A DNA stretch of 64,000 nt from Sphingomonas sp. TDK1 (GCF_001650735.1 NZ_LXVY01000005.1:1-64000), one strand, 5' to 3'. Shown: positions 18,538 to 27,516, counted from the stretch's first letter. Notes: generated by a model from the sequence alone, not told the origin. Numbers and translations: made by a program.

Positions 18538-19161
18538 TTATACCCGGCTCCCCAGCAGCGCCGCACCGAAGGCAATGAACACGCCGCCCGTCACCCGATT
18601 GAACAGCCGCTGCCGCCCCGCCGGGGCCAGCCATACCGCCAGCGAGCGACCGCCCATCGCGTAGACCGAAAACCAGAAGGCCTCGATCACCGCGAAGGTG
18701 AGGATCAGAATCGCCAGCTGCGGCAGGAATGGGCGGTTCACATCAAGGAACTGCGGAAAAAGCGCTGCGGCGAAGACGATCAGCTTGGGATTGGACAGTC
18801 CCGTGCCGAGCCCGGTGAAGTAGCGGGTCCGGACCGATGGGCGTGCGGGCGGCAGGGCATCGGCCTGCGCCGCCGCCACCGGCGCGCGCCAGGCTTTAAT
18901 GCCCAGCCAGACGAGATAGCCGACGCCGGCATAGCGCAGCACATCGTACAGCGACGGCGATGCCTTGAGCAGCGCCCCCAGCCCCGCAGCCGAAGCGATC
19001 AGGCAGAAGAGGTTCGCGCTCATCAACCCGGCCGTGGTCGGCAGCACGCGGCCCGCGCCCTCGCGGATGCTCTGCACCATCACGTGCAGCATGTTCGGTC
19101 CCGGCGTCATCGACACGAAGAATACGGCGGTGACGTAGAGCCACCAGGTCTTCATCGCCAT
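18538..19161 (-). CDS. LysE/RhtB family amino-acid exporter
   Basis: 207-residue inner-membrane protein with five or six hydrophobic helices. The N-terminal SMTPGPNMLHVMVQSIREG is the LysE/RhtB signature, and GLGTGLSNPKLIVFAAALFPQF matches the second conserved segment. It probably exports an amino acid or homoserine-lactone-like compound; the substrate is unknown. ATG at 19161 or 19155 is possible. It follows rplT on the same strand but behind a terminator. Confidence 0.9.
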   Translation of the reverse strand: MAMKTWWLYVTAVFFVSMTPGPNMLHVMVQSIREGAGRVLPTTAGLMSANLFCLIASAAGLGALLKASPSLYDVLRYAGVGYLVWLGIKAWRAPVAAAQADALPPARPSVRTRYFTGLGTGLSNPKLIVFAAALFPQFLDVNRPFLPQLAILILTFAVIEAFWFSVYAMGGRSLAVWLAPAGRQRLFNRVTGGVFIAFGAALLGSRV

Positions 19162-19188
19162 CGCGTTCCTCGCTGGCTGGAGGCCAAG

Positions 19189-19221
19189 AAAAAGGGCGCC
19201 GAAGCTGCTGCCTCGACGCCC
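19189..19221 (-). terminator. Terminator of rpmI-rplT
   Basis: Stem of GGGCG and CGCCC (arms from 19194 and up to 19221), extended inward by CGA/TCG, followed on the minus strand by T5 (19189-19193). It lies between rplT and the LysE-type gene. Confidence 0.75.
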
Positions 19222-19245
19222 CGATTCACTTGCGCTTACAGCTGC

Positions 19246-19611
19246 TTACGCAGCCTGAGGCAGCGCCGCCTTCGCCTGCGCGATGATGGCCGTGAAAGCC
19301 TCACCCTCGTGCATTGCGATGTCGGCCAGGACCTTCCGGTCGAGTTCGATACCGGCCAGCTTGAGGCCGTGCATGAACTGCGAATAGGTCAGGCCTTCGG
19401 CGCGGACGCCGGCGTTGATGCGCTGGATCCACAGGGCGCGGAAGCTGCGCTTCTTTACCTTGCGGTCGCGATAGGCGTACTGGCCGGCCTTTTCGACGGC
19501 CTGGCGCGCGATGCGGATGGTGTTCTTGCGACGGCCATAATAGCCCTTCGCCTGATCCAAAATCCGCTTATGCTTCGCCTTGGTGGTCGTACCACGCTTC
19601 ACTCGTGCCAT
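19246..19611 (-). CDS. rplT: 50S ribosomal protein L20
   Basis: 121 residues, very basic, with the invariant start [18 protein letters not shown] and the conserved [12 protein letters not shown]. It binds 23S rRNA and is essential for early assembly of the 50S subunit. It lies 14 bases downstream of rpmI in the universal L35-L20 order. The pheST genes that often follow are absent; a terminator and a transporter gene come next. Confidence 0.98.
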   Translation of the reverse strand: MARVKRGTTTKAKHKRILDQAKGYYGRRKNTIRIARQAVEKAGQYAYRDRKVKKRSFRALWIQRINAGVRAEGLTYSQFMHGLKLAGIELDRKVLADIAMHEGEAFTAIIAQAKAALPQAA

Positions 19612-19625
19612 TTTTCAGGACTCCC

Positions 19626-19829
19626 TTACTTCAGGCCGTACGGCGCCCACGCCTTGACGTGTGCCACGTCGGCGTCGGCCAGCACGCTGGTGCCGCGGTT
19701 GGTACGGATATACTTCGAATTGTGCGAAATCAGGCGGTGGCGCTTGCCGGCGACGCCGTGCTTCACCTTGCCCGTGGCGGTGAACTTGAAGCGCTTCTTC
19801 ACACCGCTCTTGGTCTTGAGCTTGGGCAT
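19626..19829 (-). CDS. rpmI: 50S ribosomal protein L35
   Basis: 67 residues starting [20 protein letters not shown], the standard L35 N-terminus, with the [11 protein letters not shown] and [11 protein letters not shown] segments. AAGGAG sits upstream of ATG 19829. Cotranscribed with rplT and divergent from the AsmA gene. Confidence 0.98.
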   Translation of the reverse strand: MPKLKTKSGVKKRFKFTATGKVKHGVAGKRHRLISHNSKYIRTNRGTSVLADADVAHVKAWAPYGLK

Positions 19830-19981
19830 TTTCGTCTCCTTTTGGTTCGACGATTGCAGACAGCCGCGGCAGCCCTATTAGCCGGACGGTCCCTCGATCG
19901 CGGAAAGCGGGGCCCTTAGCCGATGGCTGGGCGATATGCAACCACCGGGGAACCGCAGCGCCGGCGAGGATTTGGAAGCGC

Positions 19982-22117
19982 ATGGCTGAACCGGACGCAC
20001 CCCTGCTCGTCGCCGATCCGGCGCCTTCCCCGCTCCGGCCCCGCCGCGCGATGGGCACGCCCCTTGCCGCAACCATCGCCGTCGCCACCAGCCTGATCGG
20101 ACTGGTGGTGCTGGCCTGGGCGGTGCTGTTCGTCACCAAGGGGCGGTTCCTCAAGGGCGCGTTCGAATCGATCGCGAGCAGCAGCGCAGACCGCAAGGTG
20201 CGCGTGGCGGGCGACTTCCAGCTCTATTTCGCGCCCTTCAACCTGAAGTTCGTCGCCGAGGGATTGAGCGTCGAGAACCCGGACTGGGCGGGAACCAGCC
20301 CCTTTTTCAGCGCGACGCGAATCGATGCGCGTATTGCCACCTTCTCATTGCTCGCCGCCCAGAAGCGGTTTCAGTGGCTCGGCCTCACCGACGGGCGAAT
20401 CGACCTGCAATGGGATCGCGACGGCAAGCAGAATACGTGGACCTTCGGCGGCGGCGGGGGCGAGCCGCTGCGGATGCCGCTGATCCAGCGCGCGCGAATC
20501 GCCGGCACGCAGATCCGCTATCTCGATCCGCGCCATCAGCTCGATGCGGCGATTCGCGTCGACACCGTCGCGGCCGAGGATAATCGATTCGCCGACACGA
20601 TCCGCTTCGACGGCAATGGCACCGCACGCGGCGCCCGCTTCACGCTCGCGGGTGCCCTGCTTTCCTCCAACAAGACGCTGGCGGGCGGCGAGAACCGACT
20701 GCGGCTGCATGCCGAGGGCGTGCGCAGCCAGGTCGATATCGCCGGCACGCTGCCCGGCGCGACGGTGCTGGAGGGCGCCAAGCTCCACATGGACCTGCGC
20801 GGGCAGAACCTTGCCGACGTCTTCCTGCTCGCCGGCATCGCCGTGCCCGATACGCGCACCTATCGGCTGACCTCGGTCGTTACCAAGGCGGGCGACGAGT
20901 GGCGCTTCACCGGCATGAAGGGCCGGTTCGGCGACAGCGATCTCGCCGGCAAGTTCACGGTGAAGCTCGGCGAGCCGCGCATGCTGCTGACCGCCGACCT
21001 GTTCACCCATGTGCTCGACATCTTCGATGCCGGCCCGTTCATCGGCTATAACCCCAATGCGCTGGCGGCGCAGGGCGCGCAGGCCGCGGTCACGCAGGTT
21101 TCCGGCACACCGCGGCTGCTGCCGGACGCGCCGCTGCGGATCGACGCGCTCAAGAATTTCGATGCCAGGGTGCAGTGGCAGGTGCGCACCGTCCGCGCGC
21201 CCAACCTGCCGGTGTCGAACATCGAGCTGGGCCTCGATCTCGACGACCGGCTGCTCAAGCTGAGCCCGCTCAACTTCAGCCTCGCGCGCGGCACGGTGAC
21301 CTCGGACATCAGCATCGACGCGCGCAAGACACCGGTGTTCACCACCTACGACATCCGCCTGTCGCCGACGCCGATGGGGGTGCTGCTCGCCGGCTTCGGC
21401 GCCGAGCAATCGGGCACCACGGGCATGCTCAAGGCGCGCATCCAGATGCGCGGCAGCGGCAACAGCGTGCGCGATTCGCTGGCCAGCGCGAACGGCCGCA
21501 TCGCGGTGATCCTGCCCAAGGGCGATTTCTGGACGCGCAACACCGAGCTCGCCGAGTTCGACATCGGCACCTTTGTCCAGAAGATGTTCGAGAAGAAGCT
21601 GAAGGAGCCGGTGCAGATCAATTGCGGGCTGATCGGATTCACCGTGCGCGACGGAATTGCGGCCGCCGACCCGATCCTGATCGACACGCAGAAAAACGTG
21701 ATGCTCGGCCGCGGTGGGTTCAGCTTCAAGAACGAGACGATCGACCTCGCCTTCCGCGCCGATTCGAAGCGGTTCAGCCTGTTCTCGGGCCAGTCTCCGG
21801 TGGGTATCGGCGGCTATTTCGCCAAGCCGGGGATCAGCGTGATCAGTCCCGAGCTGGTCGGCCGTGCCGGCGTCGGGCTGGGGCTGGGCGTCGCCGCCTC
21901 GCCGCTGGCCGCCGTACTGGCGTTCGTCGATTTCGGCGACGCCAAGGCAGCAGACTGCGGCCCGGTGCTTTCCGGCGCCACGGCTGCCAGCCAGCGCGAC
22001 GTCAAGGGTCGCCTCCGCGACGATGTCGGCCGCGGCACGACCGCCACGTCCGAAAGCGGCAAGGCGAACCCGGACGAATCCAAGCGCCAGCGGAAGAAGT
22101 TCCTCGGCATCTTCTAG
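19982..22117 (+). CDS. AsmA family protein
   Basis: 711 residues. One transmembrane helix near the N-terminus (about 38-58, TIAVATSLIGLVVLAWAVLFV) is followed by a large periplasmic region. The AsmA N-terminal motif appears as VRVAGDFQLYFAPFNLKFVAEGLSVENPDWA, and the C-terminal AsmA_2-like repeat domain as SLASANGRIAVILPKGDF and FKNETIDLAFRADSKRFSL. Family members bridge the envelope and affect outer-membrane lipid or protein traffic. The tail (about 670-711) is charged and low complexity. ATG 19982 has GGAAGC upstream. Confidence 0.9.
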   Translation: MAEPDAPLLVADPAPSPLRPRRAMGTPLAATIAVATSLIGLVVLAWAVLFVTKGRFLKGAFESIASSSADRKVRVAGDFQLYFAPFNLKFVAEGLSVENPDWAGTSPFFSATRIDARIATFSLLAAQKRFQWLGLTDGRIDLQWDRDGKQNTWTFGGGGGEPLRMPLIQRARIAGTQIRYLDPRHQLDAAIRVDTVAAEDNRFADTIRFDGNGTARGARFTLAGALLSSNKTLAGGENRLRLHAEGVRSQVDIAGTLPGATVLEGAKLHMDLRGQNLADVFLLAGIAVPDTRTYRLTSVVTKAGDEWRFTGMKGRFGDSDLAGKFTVKLGEPRMLLTADLFTHVLDIFDAGPFIGYNPNALAAQGAQAAVTQVSGTPRLLPDAPLRIDALKNFDARVQWQVRTVRAPNLPVSNIELGLDLDDRLLKLSPLNFSLARGTVTSDISIDARKTPVFTTYDIRLSPTPMGVLLAGFGAEQSGTTGMLKARIQMRGSGNSVRDSLASANGRIAVILPKGDFWTRNTELAEFDIGTFVQKMFEKKLKEPVQINCGLIGFTVRDGIAAADPILIDTQKNVMLGRGGFSFKNETIDLAFRADSKRFSLFSGQSPVGIGGYFAKPGISVISPELVGRAGVGLGLGVAASPLAAVLAFVDFGDAKAADCGPVLSGATAASQRDVKGRLRDDVGRGTTATSESGKANPDESKRQRKKFLGIF

Positions 22118-22159
22118 CGGCTTGCGTACGGCTTGGAAGCAGGCGCAGGATCAACGCCC

Positions 22160-23275
22160 ATGCTGCGCTTTCTTATTCTCTCCGCCGCACTGGCCATGGC
22201 AGGCGATGCGCGCCCGCCGCAGCGGGTAACTCACGCTGCGCCATCCGCGGCTCCCGGAGAAGCCCTGCCGGTGCATGTCGGTGGCAGGGTAGAGCGCACC
22301 ACAGCGGGCTTCCGCCACCAATGGCCTGGCATATACTTTGAGTCGGCATTCCGGGGAGACCGCGTCACGCTCCGCTTCGACGACCCCGTCAACGAGTGGC
22401 GCGTCAGCGTGGATGACAAGCCGCCACTCTCGATCGACCGGCCCGGGAAAGCCGATGTGACGATCGACGGGGTCGGCGGCGGGGCGCACCGCATTCGTCT
22501 GGACAAGGTCACGGAAAGCGCCGCCCCCACGATATTCGGCGGCTTCTTCGTTGGCACGGGCAATGGCCTGCCCGCGCCGCGCACCCATAGGCGCCAGATC
22601 GAGTTCATCGGCGATTCTTCGATGACGGGCTATGGCGCGCGTGCCTATCGTCTCGACTGCACGCCCGAACAGGTTCGAGCCACGACCGACACGCCCGACG
22701 CCTTTGCGGCGCTCGCCGCGCAGCAGGAGGGAGCCGACTATCAAATCAATGCGATTTCCGGCCGAGGATTGATACGCAACGCGGGCGGCAGCGCGCCGGG
22801 GGGCGCGATGACCCAGCTCTGGTCGCGTCGCATTCCTGCGGAATCTTCGCCCTTTGTCGATCCGGCCTGGCAGCCACAGATCGTCATGCTGAAGTTGCAG
22901 GCGGATTTTGTCGGGCTGCGCCCTGACGCCCGTTGGCCTAACTTGGCAACGCTGGTGGCGGACTACGCCGCGAGCTACGGGAGATTCCTGGCACAACTCC
23001 ACCGCCGATACCCCAGCGCCGTGTTCATCCTCTGGTGGTTCGACACCCAGGGGGCACCGCCAGACCAGTCGGCGATGCTGCGCGAGGCGGAGTTGCAGAT
23101 CAGCGCCACCGCGCGCGCCGCGGGTGTCCGCGATCTGCTGTTCCTGCCCTTCCCTGCCAGCAACTTCCCCGCCACCGCCTGCCATGGTCATTACGGGGTG
23201 GACGAGCAGCGGCGCATCGCCGACTGGCTGGTCGCCGCCATCCGCGCACATCCCGCCTTCTGGGACGGGCGGTGA
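22160..23275 (+). CDS. Exported SGNH/GDSL hydrolase, CE2-like esterase
   Basis: 371 residues from ATG 22160 (GCAGGA upstream). A signal peptide (MLRFLILSAALAMAGDA) is followed by a beta-rich N-terminal domain (about 40-135: GFRHQWPGIYFESAFRGDRVTLRFDD), typical of carbohydrate-esterase family 2. The SGNH domain then shows block I GDSSMTGYG (Ser), the Gly block AISGRG and the C-terminal His in ACHGHYG. The expected product is a periplasmic or secreted deacetylase acting on polysaccharide acetyl groups. It lies 42 bases after the AsmA gene and ends 6 bases before convergent hisN. Confidence 0.83.
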   Translation: MLRFLILSAALAMAGDARPPQRVTHAAPSAAPGEALPVHVGGRVERTTAGFRHQWPGIYFESAFRGDRVTLRFDDPVNEWRVSVDDKPPLSIDRPGKADVTIDGVGGGAHRIRLDKVTESAAPTIFGGFFVGTGNGLPAPRTHRRQIEFIGDSSMTGYGARAYRLDCTPEQVRATTDTPDAFAALAAQQEGADYQINAISGRGLIRNAGGSAPGGAMTQLWSRRIPAESSPFVDPAWQPQIVMLKLQADFVGLRPDARWPNLATLVADYAASYGRFLAQLHRRYPSAVFILWWFDTQGAPPDQSAMLREAELQISATARAAGVRDLLFLPFPASNFPATACHGHYGVDEQRRIADWLVAAIRAHPAFWDGR

Positions 23276-23281
23276 CCGTCC

Positions 23282-24064
23282 TCAGTGTCCGCGGCAGTCC
23301 ATCGCTTCGAGGATGTCGTCGATCCGCGCCGGGTCGCCCGCGGCGATCACTTCGCCGATGCTGCCGGCATGGAGCGGATCGCCCTGCCAGTCGCACATCC
23401 GCCCGCCCGCGCCTTCGATCACCGGCACCAGCGCGGCGAAGTCGTGCAGCTTCAGGCCGGCCTCGACGACGATGTCGAGCCAGCCGCTCGCGACGCAGCC
23501 ATAATTGTAGCAGTCACCGCCGAGCACCGTGCTCATCACCTTGGCGTCGAGATGCTCGAAGGCGTGAAGCTGGCCGTCGTCGAACAGCGCGGGCGACGTG
23601 GTACCGAGGATCGCCTGATTCAGCTCGCGACAGATGCGCGTGCTTGCAGGCTTGCCATTGAACAGCGTCTGGCGGCCGGTAACGCCCAGCCAACGCTCGT
23701 TGATGATCGGCTGGTCGATCACGCCCAGCACCGGCCAGCCATTGTCGACCAGCGCGATCAGCGTGCCGAACACCGGTCGCCCGGCGATGAAGGCGCGGGT
23801 GCCGTCGATCGGATCGAGCACCCACTGCCGGCCACTGTTACCCTCGCGCACACCGAATTCCTCGCCGATGATGCCGTCCATCGGCCGCTCGGCAATCAGC
23901 AGCTTGCGCATCGCTTCTTCGCCCGCGCGATCGGCGAGGGTAACGGGCGACTGGTCCTCCTTCGCCTCGACACCGTGCTCGGCGCGGAAATAGGGGCGGA
24001 TCGCGGCGCCGGCGGCGTCGGCGAGGCGGGCGGCAAGCGCGATGTCGGTTTGGGAAACGGCCAT
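23282..24064 (-). CDS. hisN: Histidinol-phosphatase, inositol-monophosphatase family
   Basis: 260 residues. The metal site is visible as IIGEEFG (E68/E69), WVLDPIDGTR (D84, D87) and the late GGRMCDWQGDPL (Asp). It catalyses dephosphorylation of histidinol phosphate in histidine synthesis; the HisN-type IMPases of alphaproteobacteria share this length and the QTDIALAARLADAAGAAIRPYFR N-terminus. A general inositol/3'(2'),5'-bisphosphate phosphatase is the alternative. It is divergent from the phospholipase gene, with starts 64 bases apart. Confidence 0.85.
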   Translation of the reverse strand: MAVSQTDIALAARLADAAGAAIRPYFRAEHGVEAKEDQSPVTLADRAGEEAMRKLLIAERPMDGIIGEEFGVREGNSGRQWVLDPIDGTRAFIAGRPVFGTLIALVDNGWPVLGVIDQPIINERWLGVTGRQTLFNGKPASTRICRELNQAILGTTSPALFDDGQLHAFEHLDAKVMSTVLGGDCYNYGCVASGWLDIVVEAGLKLHDFAALVPVIEGAGGRMCDWQGDPLHAGSIGEVIAAGDPARIDDILEAMDCRGH

Positions 24065-24128
24065 GTTCCAGCCCTACCGGGCCGAATTTGACTCGCCAAG
24101 GTCACAAACGCCTGCCACTTCGCGGTTT

Positions 24129-25196
24129 ATGCGTGGTATCGCCGCTCTCCCCCTGCTCGGCCTCTGCCTTGTCGCCGCGCCTGCGCTGGCGCAGGTGCGC
24201 GCGGTGCCGGCCCAGCCCGCCTCCGAACAGGCGGCGCTGCGCGGCGTCGAGGTGTTCCTGGTCAACGAGGGCGGGGCGCCGATCGCGGATGCCGGCCCGC
24301 GCCAGATCGAAGTCACCGCGACCGACGGCACCCGGCTGCTGCTGGAACGCACCCCCGGCCCCACGCCCACCATCGCCCCCCATGGCTTCGCCAAGGCGCG
24401 CTACGTGCCGGTGGGGGTCGCGGGCACGGCAGTGCCGCCTGCTGCGCAGCATCGCGCCGCGGAAATGCCCGCGCAGGAAACGGTCGTGCAGAGCGCCACC
24501 GGCAGCTCCAGCGGCCTGCTCGATCGGTTCGAGCCGCACGAGCCGGTCTACGGCACCTTCGGCCTGAACGATGCCGGCGGCAAGCTTCAGGTCAGCTTCG
24601 CGGTGCGCCCCTTCGCCGAAGATGCGCCGCTCCAGCTCGGCAATCTGCGCTTCGCCTATACCCAGACGATGTTCTGGGCACTGAACGAACCCTCGGGCCC
24701 GTTCCGCTCGACCAACTATGCGCCCGAACTCTATGCCGACGTGCCTGTCGACGAGACGACGCGGGTCGCGCTCGGCTGGCGACACGATTCGAACGGGCGC
24801 GGCGTCACAGACTCCGTCGACATCAACCGCATCTTCGTGCGCGGCGAGAAGACCTTTGATCTCGGCAGTGAATGGCGGCTGGATGTCGCCCCGCAGGCTT
24901 GGGTGTATGTCGGAAACAGCGGCACCTTCCACGACATGAAGGACTATTTTGGCTATACCGGGCTGGCCGCGTCGATTCAGCAGAAGGACGGAATCAAGCT
25001 TGCGCTTACCGCCCGCGGCAATGTGAGGACGGGGCACGGCGCAGCCGAAGCGTTCGTCTCCTACCCGTTGCGCCGTCTGGGCGGGGGCCTGGGCATCTAC
25101 GTCTTCGGCCAGGCATTCACCGGCTATGGTGAGGCACTAGACCGCTACAACGTCAACGACACGCATGCGCGGATCGGTATCGCCTTCACCCGCTAG
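24129..25196 (+). CDS. pldA: Outer-membrane phospholipase A (OMPLA)
   Basis: 355 residues from ATG 24129. The signal peptide MRGIAALPLLGLCLVAAPALAQ is followed by an extra domain of about 115 residues, then the barrel. The catalytic triad is in GWRHDSNGR and DINRIF: H219, S221 and N233, with +2 and +12 spacing identical to H142-S144-N156 of E. coli PldA. Barrel strands end in an aromatic-rich C-terminus (HARIGIAFTR). It hydrolyses misplaced phospholipids in the outer leaflet. The N-terminal extension, with Ala/Pro stretches, is not part of classical OMPLA. The ribosome binding site before 24129 is weak; an upstream start at 24042 would overlap hisN. Confidence 0.85.
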   Translation: MRGIAALPLLGLCLVAAPALAQVRAVPAQPASEQAALRGVEVFLVNEGGAPIADAGPRQIEVTATDGTRLLLERTPGPTPTIAPHGFAKARYVPVGVAGTAVPPAAQHRAAEMPAQETVVQSATGSSSGLLDRFEPHEPVYGTFGLNDAGGKLQVSFAVRPFAEDAPLQLGNLRFAYTQTMFWALNEPSGPFRSTNYAPELYADVPVDETTRVALGWRHDSNGRGVTDSVDINRIFVRGEKTFDLGSEWRLDVAPQAWVYVGNSGTFHDMKDYFGYTGLAASIQQKDGIKLALTARGNVRTGHGAAEAFVSYPLRRLGGGLGIYVFGQAFTGYGEALDRYNVNDTHARIGIAFTR

Positions 25197-25248
25197 CCGC
25201 CGCGACGATGCTGGCGTAGACACGCAACAACCATCCAGGGAGATCGAT

Positions 25249-25800
25249 ATGCGCCTGAAGCTCGCCCTAGCCGCCCTTGCCCTGCCCTTCGCCATGATGC
25301 CGGCGAACGCGTCGCTGACCACCGGCGCCAAGGCGCCCGTCTTCACCGCCAAGGGCGCAGTAGCCGGCAAGCCGATCACCGTTGACCTGAAGGCGGCGCT
25401 GAAGAAGGGGCCGGTCGTGCTGTACTTCTTCCCGGCAGCCTTCACCTCGGGCTGCAATGCCGAGGCCCATGCCTTTGCCGAGGCACTGCCCGATTTTACC
25501 AAGGCCGGCGCGACCGTGATCGGCATGACCGCCGGTAACGTCGACCAGCTAGAACAATTCAGCAGCCAATATTGCGCCGGCAAGTTCGCCGTAGCCGCTG
25601 CGACGCCGGACGTCGCGCAGGGCTATGACGTGGCGGCCAAGAAGCCGGACGGCACGGTAGCAAAATTCACCAGCCGCACCAGCTATGTCATCGCGCCCGA
25701 TGGCAAGGTACTGTTCGTGCACTCCGATCCCAACCCCGCGGATCATATCCGACTCACGCTCGCCGCCGTGCAGAAATACCGCCAGACCCACCGCAAGTGA
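25249..25800 (+). CDS. Exported peroxiredoxin (AhpC/TSA family)
   Basis: 183 residues from ATG 25249, with AGGGAG upstream. A signal peptide (MRLKLALAALALPFAMMPANA) places it in the periplasm. The peroxidatic cysteine lies in FFPAAFTSGCNAEAH, keeping the T-x-x-C active-site loop. A second Cys (QYCAGKF) may be the resolving one. It reduces hydroperoxides with thiol reductant. It follows pldA by 52 bases, so peroxidised-lipid defence is a tempting link, but only inference. Confidence 0.88.
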   Translation: MRLKLALAALALPFAMMPANASLTTGAKAPVFTAKGAVAGKPITVDLKAALKKGPVVLYFFPAAFTSGCNAEAHAFAEALPDFTKAGATVIGMTAGNVDQLEQFSSQYCAGKFAVAAATPDVAQGYDVAAKKPDGTVAKFTSRTSYVIAPDGKVLFVHSDPNPADHIRLTLAAVQKYRQTHRK

Positions 25801-25835
25801 GGCCGAGTCGCACCCGATAGTTGCGCCTTCCAGAC

Positions 25836-25880
25836 GCTCCGATCCGGAGGCATTAATCCTCCGGATCGGAGCAATCTTTG
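25836..25880 (+). terminator. Strong hairpin after the peroxiredoxin gene
   Basis: A perfect 15-bp stem (arms 25836-25850 and 25858-25872) with a seven-base CATTAAT loop is followed by AATCTTTG. The T-run is short, but the stem is strong and correctly placed 36 bases after the stop codon. The rest of the 256-base gap to the GGDEF gene holds no coding frame I can support. Confidence 0.75.
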
Positions 25881-26056
25881 TCGGTTTCTGCCGAAGCCAC
25901 TGAAATCCTGCTACAATGTGTAGATCCTCGGCACCCCTGCGCCGCAGGATCGTTCAGCATGAACTACCCGGCAACTAGATATTAGCACTCTACGCTTATT
26001 CCTCCTGCGCAACATAGCGGCCGTCATGCCGTGACTTGCACGGGGGTTAGGAGCGT

Positions 26057-27118
26057 ATGCGCATCGCGCGTGCCGTTCGATCAGAAGCAGAAGGGGGAGA
26101 CGGCCGAGCGCTGTTCGAGCGTATCGGAGCGTTTCTTGTCGACCAGCGGCTAGCGCCGACTCCGACCAACTACGCTTTCGTCCACCGGCTGTTCACCGAA
26201 CCCGATCATGCGCTTGCTCGCGCCGTCGAACTGATCACCGAACGCGGGGTACGGATCACGCCCCGCGATATCCAGACGTTGACCGCCGATCACGGCACCG
26301 AAGAAGCGCCGGAATGCGACGAAGCGCTGAAGGCTCGGACCGAGGGTCTGGTCGCCCGCACGCAGATGCAGGTGGAAGGCTTTGCCGACATGGTAACGGC
26401 GATGCGCGCGGAAACGGCGGATTTCGGCCGCGACCTCGCCGCCAGCGCCGAAGCCATGTCGATCGCCAGCGATACGCCGCAGGCGAACGACGATGTCGCG
26501 CGAATCACCGCAGCGATGCTCGATCGCATCCGCGTCGCGGAAGAGAAACTGGAAAGCACCACGCGCGAGGCGAACGACCTGCGCGAAAAGCTGGAGGAAG
26601 CACGGGACAACGCCCGCCGCGACCCATTGACCCAGTTGCCCAATCGCCGCGCGTTCGAGGAAGCCTTTGCCGCGCAGGAGGCGACCGGTGGCAGCATGTG
26701 CATCGCTGTTTGCGACATCGATCACTTCAAGTCGGTCAATGACCGCTTTGGTCATGCGGTCGGCGATCGGGTGCTGCGCGTGATCGCCGATGCGCTGAGC
26801 CAGTGTTGCCGCGGCCATCTGGTGACCCGCTATGGTGGCGAAGAGTTCGCCATCCTGTTCACCGATGTATCGCTCGAAAAGGCGCGTACCGTGCTGGACC
26901 ATGCCCGTGGCACCGTGCAGACCAAGCGCTACAAGCTGCGCGACAACGACGCACCGCTTGGCGAAATCACCTTCTCCGCCGGACTGACGCCGGTGGAAAC
27001 CGGCGAGATGCACCAGACGGCGTTTCACCGTGCCGACCGGCTTCTCTACCTCGCCAAGCACGAGGGCAGGAACCAGATCAAGACCGGCAGCGCCAGCTAT
27101 AGCGAATTTCGCCGATAA
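26057..27118 (+). CDS. Diguanylate cyclase (GGDEF domain)
   Basis: 353 residues. The N-terminal part (1-170) is helical, without obvious membrane segments, and contains a coiled coil (about 155-195, EEKLESTTREANDLREKLEEA) leading into the GGDEF domain. That domain has DPLTQLPNRRAFEE, DIDHFKSVNDRFGHAVGD and the active site RYGGEEFAILF. It synthesises c-di-GMP from two GTP. An RxxD inhibitory site is not evident upstream of GGEEF. The N-terminus (FLVDQRLAPTPTNYAFVHRLF) resembles a family seen in sphingomonads whose input signal is unknown. TTAGGAG precedes ATG 26057. Confidence 0.92.
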   Translation: MRIARAVRSEAEGGDGRALFERIGAFLVDQRLAPTPTNYAFVHRLFTEPDHALARAVELITERGVRITPRDIQTLTADHGTEEAPECDEALKARTEGLVARTQMQVEGFADMVTAMRAETADFGRDLAASAEAMSIASDTPQANDDVARITAAMLDRIRVAEEKLESTTREANDLREKLEEARDNARRDPLTQLPNRRAFEEAFAAQEATGGSMCIAVCDIDHFKSVNDRFGHAVGDRVLRVIADALSQCCRGHLVTRYGGEEFAILFTDVSLEKARTVLDHARGTVQTKRYKLRDNDAPLGEITFSAGLTPVETGEMHQTAFHRADRLLYLAKHEGRNQIKTGSASYSEFRR

Positions 27119-27120
27119 CT

Positions 27121-27154
27121 GGCAAAATTTGCCGCTACTTCGCGCACAAATTGC
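27121..27154. promoter_or_regulatory. Palindromes upstream of a sigma-54 promoter, candidate activator site
   Basis: GGCAAAATTTGCC (27121-27133) is a perfect palindrome about one base. A second A/T-rich imperfect repeat around TTGCCAGATTT follows at about 27147-27160. They lie 60-90 bases upstream of the -24 element, the distance at which sigma-54 enhancer-binding proteins sit. The role is inferred from position and symmetry. Confidence 0.45.
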
Positions 27155-27209
27155 CAGATTTTGAGGCCATTCTATCGAACATTGTTGTATTCTAATGACT
27201 TAGAAGATT

Positions 27210-27225
27210 TGGCACGCTCCCTGCA
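27210..27225 (+). promoter_or_regulatory. Sigma-54 (RpoN) promoter
   Basis: TGGCAC-N5-CTGCA matches the RpoN -24/-12 consensus (TGGCAC-N5-TTGCA) at every invariant base, with the GG (27211-27212) and GC (27223-27224) doublets exactly ten bases apart. Transcription would start near 27236, giving a leader of about 50 bases before the first micropeptide start at 27284. Confidence 0.85.
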
Positions 27226-27283
27226 AAAGAACTGGCATCGGCCGCCGGATGGTCCGCCAGCCGAAATATCAGGGAGTACTACC

Positions 27284-27391
27284 ATGACCGCTCGCCTCGT
27301 TTCGCTGCACCAGACCGTTGCCGTCAGCGCCGCCGTCCTGCTCACTGCAGCGCTGGTCCTCTTCTCCACGCCCGTTATCCCGATCGCATGA
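27284..27391 (+). CDS. Hydrophobic micropeptide 1
   Basis: 35-residue peptide (starting MTARLVSLHQTVAVSAAVLL) with one transmembrane helix (about residues 11-31). AGGGAG lies ahead of ATG 27284, and the sigma-54 promoter is about 60 bases upstream. Its stop overlaps the start of micropeptide 2 (ATGA at 27388-27391), so the two are probably translationally coupled. Being tiny, membrane-bound and RpoN-driven recalls Psp-type envelope-stress genes, but I do not recognise it as PspB, PspC or PspD. Confidence 0.65.
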   Translation: MTARLVSLHQTVAVSAAVLLTAALVLFSTPVIPIA

Positions 27392-27516
27392 ATACCCTCG
27401 CGCAGATGGAGAAGATCAGCATGTTCCGCAGCTTCCTTATCGGCACCGTGTCGTTCGGCATCACCAGCGTGATGATCCTCGGCAGTGGCCTGCAGGGCTC
27501 CAGCCTCTTCGGCTGA
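27388..27516 (+). CDS. Hydrophobic micropeptide 2
   Basis: 42-residue peptide (MNTLAQMEKISMFRSFLIGT...), amphipathic at the start and with one hydrophobic segment (about 16-33, SFLIGTVSFGITSVMIL). It begins inside the stop of micropeptide 1 (ATGA). A terminator-like hairpin follows eight bases after its stop, so the two peptides form a complete small transcription unit. Function unknown. Confidence 0.6.
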   Translation: MNTLAQMEKISMFRSFLIGTVSFGITSVMILGSGLQGSSLFG

